Positions 58,739 through 64,000 of a DNA stretch of 64,000 nt are shown here, one piece after another. This DNA is from Candidatus Poribacteria bacterium. GTDB taxonomy: Bacteria; Poribacteria; WGA-4E; WGA-3G. Within the stretch, counting starts at the first letter, position 1. Each line of letters opens with the position of its first letter. The stretch lies in NCBI GenBank assembly GCA_009841255.1, contig VXMD01000004.1:1-64000 (forward strand). Reading direction: 5' to 3'. The translations under genes were made by a program, and so were the position numbers. Below the pieces are notes generated by a model. It did no database searches. It was given only the letters and a program-made list of their open reading frames with translations, and had not been told where the DNA came from.

Positions 58739-59668
58739 TTAATCCCATAATCTTGTGCTGAAGTAGCGTTCGCCAAGGTCATTAAAGACTGTAACAATAA
58801 TGCCTTCCTGAATTTCTTGGGCGACTTTATATGCACCGTAGAGATAACCACCGGAGGATTGCCCGACGAACCACCCGCGTCGTGCGAGCCGGCTGCACAT
58901 TTCGTGCGCATTTTCAATCGTCGCAGGAATCCGACAATCAATCACGGATTCGTCCAGGATTTCTGGAACGATGTCGTCTGGATGCCCGAGCGGTTTGAGC
59001 CCCTCAATACCCGGAAACGCCTCTGGTGAAATCGAACAGACTTGGATGTCTGGATTATAACTTTTAAGCCGTCTGCCGACACCCGTGATAGTACCGCCGG
59101 TCCCTACACCCGCGACAAAGTGCGTGAGGTTCCCACCGGTTTGATTCCAGATTTCGACACCTGTTGTTTCATAGTGGGCACGCCAGTTGTTGTCGTTGTC
59201 GTATTGTGATTTAAAAAAATACCGCTCAGGATCCGCTTCATAACGCCGATCAACTTCCCGTAACGCCTCATCGTAACCCAGAATGGCATCGGTATAGATG
59301 ACGTCTGCACCGTGGGAGTGGATGCGTTTTTTTCGTTCCTCACTGGCGTTGTCTGGGATCACAAGTTCGACTTTATAGCCGAGAGCCGCACCTATCATGG
59401 CATAAGCAATCCCTGCGTTGCCGGAGCTGGAATCGAGAATAACCTTCTCTCGTGTGAGTTCTCCCGATGCAATTGCCTCGGTGAGCATCCTTAACACCGG
59501 TCGGTCTTTGATCGAGCCTCCGGGATTGTAGGTTTCGATCTTCGCGTAGATGTCAACATTCGGCAACTCATCAGAAAAGATATCTATTTTGGCGAGCGGT
59601 GTCTGTCCTATTATCTGAAGCAGTGGATATTCTGAAAGATTCACCTTTTCAGGCTTTCGCTTGCTCAT
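58739..59668 (-). CDS. cysK: Cysteine synthase (O-acetylserine sulfhydrylase)
   Basis: 309 residues, fold-type II PLP enzyme that makes cysteine from O-acetylserine and sulfide. PLP Lys54 lies in NPGGSIKDRP. The substrate loop is SSSGNAGIAYAM (80-91; CysK has TSGNTG, so the Thr is changed to Ala). VAGVGTGGTITGVGRRLK near 174-191 is the phosphate-binding loop. The length and lack of a CBS domain fit CysK/CysM; the choice between them is open. The start overlaps the stop of the upstream gene by 4 bases. Confidence 0.9.
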   Translation of the reverse strand: MSKRKPEKVNLSEYPLLQIIGQTPLAKIDIFSDELPNVDIYAKIETYNPGGSIKDRPVLRMLTEAIASGELTREKVILDSSSGNAGIAYAMIGAALGYKVELVIPDNASEERKKRIHSHGADVIYTDAILGYDEALREVDRRYEADPERYFFKSQYDNDNNWRAHYETTGVEIWNQTGGNLTHFVAGVGTGGTITGVGRRLKSYNPDIQVCSISPEAFPGIEGLKPLGHPDDIVPEILDESVIDCRIPATIENAHEMCSRLARRGWFVGQSSGGYLYGAYKVAQEIQEGIIVTVFNDLGERYFSTRLWD

Positions 59669-60321
59669 GTGGTGTTCTTTATCCTACCTTTTATGTTTTT
59701 TGTGGCGGTTGAAGATGTTCTCAGTCGTTCGTACAATAAGCGTTCCATGTAAGTCTTCGCGGCATCTCCTGTTAACTGTCCATTGAGAATAGATGATACT
59801 TCAAATTCGGCTAACCTCACAGTTGGGTTGAGACCATGCAGGGGGGGTAGCCAGTCCCGAAACGTATCGAAGAAAGCGCGTTGCGCTGCGCGACCGTTCG
59901 TATACGGAAAATCCGCTGTGCGCCGCCGAAACCGATCCGGTCCTTTCGCAAGTGCTGCCACGTGATGTTGCCGACAAAACTGGCGGTATTTCCGCGGATC
60001 ATAAGCGAGTGGAATGTTCGCTGGATAAAACCGGAAAGTCTGCGCTCGATGGTGTGTAAAATGTTGAAGTTCGTCAAATTCAAAGATAAAGTGATACGGT
60101 TCTGGGAAATAGGCGTCGGGGATCAGGTAACCGTCAGCTTTCGCTGTTGTACTTTGCCAGTCCCCTTCTAATTCAGTGTAGAGTGCCATCACGGTATCGT
60201 AATGCTCACCGAAATCTTTGGATCGTGGTTTATTTCGAAGCCAGTCAAATTGGGTGCGGCGCTCTGCGGCTATTCCGAAGACCGCTTCTACCAGTGCGAT
60301 GATACCAACCTCTAACCGCAT
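59665..60321 (-). CDS. Predicted PD-(D/E)XK-like protein, unknown role
   Basis: About 218 residues from the ATG at 60321 (MRLEVGIIALVEAVF); the longer frame to 60381 begins in the TTTTGTAGCA hairpin repeat. The central stretch PDAYFPEPYHFIFEFDELQH near 89-108 with HFTHHRAQTFRFYP has the D...(E/Q)xK-like arrangement of restriction-type folds (Asp, then FEFDE). LAKGPDRFRRRTADFPYTNG later adds basic residues. This family assignment is inference. It overlaps cysK by 4 bases, so it is co-translated with it, which is an odd pairing. Confidence 0.6.
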   Translation of the reverse strand: MRLEVGIIALVEAVFGIAAERRTQFDWLRNKPRSKDFGEHYDTVMALYTELEGDWQSTTAKADGYLIPDAYFPEPYHFIFEFDELQHFTHHRAQTFRFYPANIPLAYDPRKYRQFCRQHHVAALAKGPDRFRRRTADFPYTNGRAAQRAFFDTFRDWLPPLHGLNPTVRLAEFEVSSILNGQLTGDAAKTYMERLLYERLRTSSTATKNIKGRIKNTT

Positions 60322-60370
60322 GAAGACCCCAAAGGTTTCTATTTTTAAATAGGGCTTACGGATGTTGCTC

Positions 60371-60402
60371 TTTTGTAGCACAAACTGTTAGTTTGTGTCA
60401 GG
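60371..60402. repeat. Hairpin repeat TTTTGTAGCACAAACTGTTA
   Basis: Same perfect hairpin (CACAAACT/AGTTTGTG) as at 53281, here ahead of the PD-(D/E)XK-like gene. Confidence 0.85.
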
Positions 60403-60487
60403 AGACCGTCTGCCTTTTTTTGGAGGCACCGTCTAACAAGGCATGCTGCGGTCAAACCTGTGTAAATTCTGTTAATTTTTATCAATT

Positions 60488-61294
60488 TTAGACAGGGGCG
60501 ATGTCGAGATCCTTCAGCGTCTCACCATTTGTGGCGTTAATTAAACTCGCAAGGTAGTCGCGGTCACGTTGGAGTGCTTCCAATTTGTTCTCACCGTGGA
60601 CGAACTCTACCTCCAAGTATCCATTATATCCCGCTCCGCTCAGCGTTTCAACGACTCGAGTATAATCTACCACACCGTCTGCAATGGAACACCCTTTTCC
60701 GGTTTCATCAAAATTTTGAGCGTGGACGTTTACGATATGTTCAGCGAGTTTTTCTGCGGCTATGTGGGGTTCATCGGCATCCGAGCGCGCAAGGGGTTGA
60801 TAGTAAGTTTGAAGCGAAGGCACACTCACACCTTCAATCGTTTCCAAGATGCTGGCAACACTATCGGTGAGATGGTTGTTATGCATTTCCAGGCCAAGTC
60901 GAATATTTCGGAAATTTGCCCACTGTGCGAGGCTCACCAATCGGAAGAGAATCAGGCGTTTATCAGAAGGCGTGATAGATTTGGAAGGACCGCCACCAGA
61001 CCAGATTCTGACGAGCTCGGTGCCTAATTCATGCGCGATTTTGAAGGCCGCCTCGAAATGTTTCTGGTGGAGATCCATCAACGGATCCACATAAGAGCCG
61101 AATGCGGAGATCGCTAAGCCCTTCCGGTGCGCCATATCCCTAACGTTTTTGACGTAATTTTCGTCGTAGTCCGCTGGTAAGTGTGGTGGTTTTCCCCAGA
61201 GTTCGATACCATCAAAGCCGTAGTCCGCCGCTATATTAATGACCTCTTCCAACGGTTTTTCCTGAAAGGCAATGGTGCATAAACCTAATTTCAT
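60488..61294 (-). CDS. Sugar phosphate isomerase/epimerase-like TIM barrel
   Basis: 268 residues. MKLGLCTIAFQEKPLEEVIN near 1-20, then YGFDGIELWGKPPHLP near 30-45. Metal-site candidates are Glu in RLGLEMHNNHLTDS near 130-143, His in HIVNVHAQNF near 186-195 and Glu in NGYLEVEFVHGENK near 225-238. The fold is xylose isomerase-like; substrate unknown. Similar in type to the gene at 14491-15354 but with low direct similarity. Confidence 0.85.
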   Translation of the reverse strand: MKLGLCTIAFQEKPLEEVINIAADYGFDGIELWGKPPHLPADYDENYVKNVRDMAHRKGLAISAFGSYVDPLMDLHQKHFEAAFKIAHELGTELVRIWSGGGPSKSITPSDKRLILFRLVSLAQWANFRNIRLGLEMHNNHLTDSVASILETIEGVSVPSLQTYYQPLARSDADEPHIAAEKLAEHIVNVHAQNFDETGKGCSIADGVVDYTRVVETLSGAGYNGYLEVEFVHGENKLEALQRDRDYLASLINATNGETLKDLDIAPV

Positions 61295-61374
61295 CGTTTT
61301 ATTCCCCTATTCCCTGTTCCTGTGTAAATAGGATACCACAGGTACAAACGGATTGCAAGAAAAGTTTACTATAC

Positions 61375-61447
61375 CTCTTCTGTAAGAGGGAACTCCGATT
61401 CCCGACAATATTGGCTCTTCTGTAGGAGGGAACTCCGATTCCCGACT
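61375..61447. repeat. Tandem pair of TGTAGGAGGGAACTCC repeats
   Basis: Two units of TCTTCTGTAGGAGGGAACTC followed by CGATTCCCGAC (the first has AAGAGG). They belong to the same family as 39979-40127 with a different hairpin body (GGAACTCC region). A third degenerate unit starts near 61450. No gene in 61299-61600. Confidence 0.75.
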
Positions 61448-61544
61448 CCTTCTTTTGTAAAAGGGATCTTCTGATTAAAACATCCAGCACAAAACAGGTA
61501 GAAAACTGATAATTGAATGGCTCTGTGGTCTATCTATGGCGTAC

Positions 61545-61573
61545 TTGACACAGTTTAGCAAATGTGATACCCT
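61545..61573 (+). promoter_or_regulatory. Putative modA promoter
   Basis: TTGACA at 61545-61550 is a perfect -35. After 17 bases comes TACCCT preceded by TGA, an extended -10 form with a weak hexamer. It lies about 42 bases before the modA start. No ModE-type operator was recognised. Confidence 0.4.
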
Positions 61574-61614
61574 TGTCAAGAGTTTTTTGGATTAACGAGT
61601 GTCTATGAAGGAGA

Positions 61615-62403
61615 ATGATGGTCCGAGTCATCAGGTTTTGTGTCGCGATTGGCGTGCTGGTGCTGTTTACGGTGCTTATAGGATGCACAAAGGAGAAGCG
61701 GGAACACACGGAATTGGACGTGTTTGCCGCAATCAGTTTAACGGATGCACTCACTGAAATTGGGACAGCATTCACAGCGGAAAATGGAATTAAGATCTTT
61801 TACAATTTCGCCGCCTCTACGACGTTACAACGCCAGCTCGAAAAGGGGGCGACAGCCGATGTCTTTATCTCGGCGAGTCCGCGCCAGGTCGTTGCTTTGG
61901 AAACAAATGGGCTGCTTGAAGTCGAGAGTCGCCGTGATCTGTTAACCAATCGGTTGGTGCTTGTCTCTGATGATACCGCTGGGTTTTCCGTGGAGACGCT
62001 CGCTAAGCTTGCTGTGCCTGAGATTGCGCGAATCGCGATTGGGCATCCAAATATAGTGCCTGCTGGCACTTACGCCAAAGAAGCCTTGACGCATTTTGAA
62101 TTATGGGAGACGCTACGTCCGAAGTTGATTTTCGGCGTGGATGTGCGCGCAACGCTCGCTTATGTCACCGCTGGAAACGTGGATATTGCCATTGTCTATA
62201 AAACGGATACAACACTGACCGAGCGTATAAAGGTGCTTTATCAGGTACCGACTGAAGCATATACACCCATTATCTACCCGGCGGTCATTCTGAAGAATAG
62301 CCTACGAAAGCAAGTGGCACATAAATTTATGACGCATCTTCATTCTATGGAGAGCGGTGAGATTTTTGAAAAGCACGGATTTACCTTTCTGGGACTAAAA
62401 TGA
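61615..62403 (+). CDS. modA: Molybdate ABC transporter, substrate-binding lipoprotein
   Basis: 262 residues. Lipoprotein signal with lipobox LIGC at Cys24 (RFCVAIGVLVLFTVLIGCTK), so it is anchored at the membrane outer face. The mature protein has DVFAAISLTDALTEIGTAF near 36-54, which forms the first part of the oxyanion pocket (Ser), and ADVFISASPRQVVALETNGL near 81-100 with the second Ser. VDVRATLAYVTAGNVDIAIV near 181-200 completes the ModA pattern. It binds molybdate or tungstate and overlaps modB by 4 bases. The first two codons are both ATG after GAAGGAGA. Confidence 0.93.
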   Translation: MMVRVIRFCVAIGVLVLFTVLIGCTKEKREHTELDVFAAISLTDALTEIGTAFTAENGIKIFYNFAASTTLQRQLEKGATADVFISASPRQVVALETNGLLEVESRRDLLTNRLVLVSDDTAGFSVETLAKLAVPEIARIAIGHPNIVPAGTYAKEALTHFELWETLRPKLIFGVDVRATLAYVTAGNVDIAIVYKTDTTLTERIKVLYQVPTEAYTPIIYPAVILKNSLRKQVAHKFMTHLHSMESGEIFEKHGFTFLGLK

Positions 62404-63065
62404 GGATTACCCCCGCCGAAGTTGCCGCCCTCTCTTTATCTATAAAAGTTGCGTTGCTCAGTCTTGTCATAATGTTCCCACCAGGGCTATTCGTCGGTTG
62501 GCTCCTTGCAAAACGTACATTCCCGGGAAAGGCATTCCTGAATACGCTTGTGATGTCTCCATTGGTACTGCCGCCTATCGTCAGTGGATATTTGCTCCTT
62601 ATCCTATTGGGCAAATACGGATTCATCGGTGGATTTATCTATCGAGTGTTCGGTATAGAGATTATTTTTTCACAGCTGGCTGTTATCAGTGCAGTCTCAA
62701 TCATCTCATTTCCACTGTTAGTCCGGGGAATTGTGACAGGGATGGAGTCTGTGCCGCTGGAGCTTGAAAACGCAGCACGGACACTTGGCGCCTCACCCTT
62801 GAAAGTGTTTTGGACGATCACATTCCCGCTTGCGCATCGCGGAATTATCGGTGGAACGATCCTCGGTTTCTCCAAAAGCCTCGGTGAATTTGGTGCCACA
62901 ATCATGGTGGCTGGGAACATTCCCGGCAAAACCCAAACGATGGCGTTAGCGATTTTCAGTGCCGTTCATCTCGGAGAGGATGCCTCTGTCTATCGATTGG
63001 TATTTATTTCAACCGTTGTTGCCTTCATCGCACTCTGGTTAACGGAACGGTTTACGCTCAGGTAG
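62400..63065 (+). CDS. modB: Molybdate ABC transporter permease
   Basis: 221 residues with five membrane segments (including VALLSLVIMFPPGLFVGWLL, FLNTLVMSPLVLPPIVSGYL, VISAVSIISFPLLVRGIVTG). The EAA-like coupling motif is ENAARTLGASPLKVFWTITF near 122-141 followed by PLAHRGIIGG. SLGEFGATIMVAGNIPGKTQ near 161-180 is a signature of ModB. Works with ModA and the ModC ATPase begun at 63542. Its ATG overlaps the modA TGA. Confidence 0.95.
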   Translation: MRITPAEVAALSLSIKVALLSLVIMFPPGLFVGWLLAKRTFPGKAFLNTLVMSPLVLPPIVSGYLLLILLGKYGFIGGFIYRVFGIEIIFSQLAVISAVSIISFPLLVRGIVTGMESVPLELENAARTLGASPLKVFWTITFPLAHRGIIGGTILGFSKSLGEFGATIMVAGNIPGKTQTMALAIFSAVHLGEDASVYRLVFISTVVAFIALWLTERFTLR

Positions 63066-63092
63066 GCACGCTTAAGGTTTTCAAACATTTCT

Positions 63093-63122
63093 CACCCCGT
63101 AGGGGTGCTATGTCTATAGAAA
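63093..63122 (+). repeat. Palindrome-ATG repeat, copy C
   Basis: CACCCC-GTA-GGGGTG followed by GCTATGTCTATAGAAA, identical to copy A at 2317. Copy D starts exactly 50 bases later. Confidence 0.9.
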
Positions 63123-63169
63123 ATAATGTGTTTAAGCAACTGCACCCCGTAGGGGTGCTATGTCTATGA
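63110..63169 (+). CDS. Possible 19-codon leader ORF spanning copies C and D
   Basis: From the ATG in copy C, 19 codons then TGA inside copy D. The peptide begins MSIEN and ends HPVGVLCL, as in the leader at 2334-2393; the middle residues differ. Translation is unproven. Confidence 0.35.
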   Translation: MSIENNVFKQLHPVGVLCL

Positions 63170-63170
63170 A
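63143..63170 (+). repeat. Palindrome-ATG repeat, copy D
   Basis: CACCCC-GTA-GGGGTG followed by GCTATGTCTATGAA. Its ATG at 63160 opens a 16-codon ORF ending in TGA at 63208-63210, which overlaps the ATG of the next gene (ATGA). Confidence 0.9.
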
Positions 63171-63206
63171 TAGGTGGCAACTCACGTCATATAAAGGAGA
63201 AGCGGT

Positions 63207-63467
63207 ATGAATTGGGGAATAGGCTTAATTTTCATTACTGTTATTGGATGTGTCCTGCTCGTCTGGTATCTGTGTCAGCGTTCCGAAAATGAGACTTCTG
63301 AGAATGAAGAGGTACCGGCTGATGACGGCTATGAGGACCTGCTTTTAACGGGTCTCATGCTCGAAGAAGTCTATGATGATAATCAGGATGCATCTGACGA
63401 TCAGGATTCTGACGGCTATGATGACGGATTCGACGGGGGTTATGATGACAGTGGTGGATTGGAGTAA
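63207..63467 (+). CDS. Small acidic single-pass membrane protein
   Basis: 86 residues. One membrane segment (GIGLIFITVIGCVLLVWYLC near 4-23) then a very acidic, Gly/Tyr-rich tail with Asp and Glu repeats (DGYDDGFDGGYDDSG near 70-84). No family recognised. The start has AAAGGAGA, 6 bases before ATG. It lies between modB and modC and behind repeat copies C and D. The acidic tail may face the cytosol and could bind cations, but this is a guess. Confidence 0.65.
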   Translation: MNWGIGLIFITVIGCVLLVWYLCQRSENETSENEEVPADDGYEDLLLTGLMLEEVYDDNQDASDDQDSDGYDDGFDGGYDDSGGLE

Positions 63468-63524
63468 CCCAACTTGCTACTAATGAATTCTACGCGTTTG
63501 AAGAACCTTTTTCAGCACGTTCTT

Positions 63525-63554
63525 CACCCCAGAGGGGTGGTATGTCTATAGAAA
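63525..63554 (+). repeat. Palindrome-ATG repeat, copy E, supplying the modC start
   Basis: CACCCC-AGA-GGGGTG then GTATGTCTATAGAAA. The GAGGGG arm sits 6 bases before the ATG that opens modC. Confidence 0.9.
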
Positions 63555-64000
63555 GTCCGAAAATCAGACTCGATTTCCGCAAAAGCCTCGGGAGTTTCAC
63601 CTTAGAGGTCGATTGCACGCTGGAAGCAAAGGTTTCGGCGTTTTTAGGCGTGTCTGGCAGCGGTAAAAGTACACTTCTCAATTGCGTGAGCGGCACGCTA
63701 ATGCCTGATGAGGGTGAAATCGCTTTTGGAGACGAGATCCTTTACGCCTCCGCCTCTAAAATTAATCTACCCCCGGAAAAGCGGCAGTTCGGCTATGTTT
63801 TTCAAGAGGGCTACCTTTTTCCCCATCTCACGGTTGCCCAGAACATCCGATACGGACAACCGAATCCACGAAAATCATCACCCGCAATAGATGTTCTCGA
63901 AATTGCCGAACTTCTCCAACGGTATCCGAAAGAACTCTCTGGTGGTGAACGTCAACGGGTGGCGGTCGCACGGGCACTCGCTATGGAGCCTCGGATGCTT
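63542..64000 (+). CDS. modC: Molybdate ABC transporter ATP-binding protein, cut by window end
   Basis: The first 153 codons are present; the gene runs off the window. Walker A is VSGSGKST near residues 39-46 (FLGVSGSGKSTLLNCVSG), the Q-loop is in GYVFQEGYLFPHL, and the ABC signature LSGGERQRVAVARALA is near 134-149; the Walker B follows beyond the edge. The context (modA, modB) and the ModC-like GYVFQEGYLFPHLTV support the name. The start ATG and the first codons (MSIE) are part of the palindrome-ATG repeat, so translation may be controlled by that hairpin. The only gap from the mod operon is the 86-aa gene. Confidence 0.93.
   Translation, partial: MSIESPKIRLDFRKSLGSFTLEVDCTLEAKVSAFLGVSGSGKSTLLNCVSGTLMPDEGEIAFGDEILYASASKINLPPEKRQFGYVFQEGYLFPHLTVAQNIRYGQPNPRKSSPAIDVLEIAELLQRYPKELSGGERQRVAVARALAMEPRML

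Overview
The window reads as an ordinary bacterial chromosome contig with genes on both strands (mostly minus), short operons and an unusually dense load of short palindromic repeats. The mix of a phytanoyl-CoA-dioxygenase-like oxygenase, two sugar-phosphate-isomerase-like TIM barrels, two DUF6785-type multipass membrane paralogs, a MetE-like protein, a LarA-like protein, a SPASM radical SAM protein and many small toxin-antitoxin genes fits a Candidatus Poribacteria-like or related uncultured lineage. That placement is inference from gene content; no rRNA or tRNA gene was recognised.

Layout. 1-5.4 kb: dnaK with promoter and terminator, a 96-aa small protein behind a paired-repeat leader, a type I restriction remnant, a DUF2779 nuclease-like gene and malate dehydrogenase. 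5.7-11.7 kb is accessory: an AT-rich membrane gene and three-gene cassette of unknown function, a complete IS3-family element with a 3-bp target duplication, a VapC-type toxin-antitoxin pair plus partner, and a MITE. 11.7-17.4 kb: ECF sigma factor (apparently frameshifted), two small secreted/membrane proteins, PhyH-like oxygenase, sugar isomerase, radical SAM protein, msrB. 17.5-23.7 kb: glycosyltransferase plus a DUF4340/GldG-like/ABC-2 permease/chlorite-dismutase-family operon. 23.9-28.3 kb: ClpX-like ATPase, MetE-like, LarA-like. 29-35.7 kb: HicB-like orphan, DUF6785 protein, BrnT/BrnA-like pair, zinc alcohol dehydrogenase, DUF262/HNH protein, Uma2 nuclease. 35.8-45 kb: ATP sulfurylase, membrane proteins, endonuclease III, second DUF6785 protein, flippase-like protein, GT39. 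45.2-49 kb: FtsX/MacB-type permease, WD40 protein and Cys-rich secreted protein in one operon. 49.3-50.2 kb: IS630-family element. 50.4-61.3 kb: mostly housekeeping (oxidoreductase, SDR, J-domain protein, IF-1, CinA, hydrolase, DUF1015, cysteine synthase, isomerase). 61.6 kb-end: modA-modB, an acidic small membrane protein and the start of modC.

Most striking structure. A repeat made of a short palindrome (CACCCC-N3-GGGGTG or CACTCC-N3-GGAGTG) followed by GCTATGTCTATAGAAA carries a Shine-Dalgarno-like arm and an ATG. Two distant loci (2.3 kb and 63.1 kb) each have two copies exactly 50 bp apart. In both, copy one opens a 19-codon ORF running through copy two, and copy two opens a second mini-ORF that overlaps the start codon of a small-protein gene. 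A further copy supplies the start codon of modC. A second repeat family (CCGCAAGGAATCATTAAA) sits at the 5' end of two other genes. Repeat-like sequence has also become coding sequence inside the DUF4340 gene, where comparison of its internal modules exposes two insertions. These point to repeats acting as portable translation-initiation or regulatory modules in this genome.
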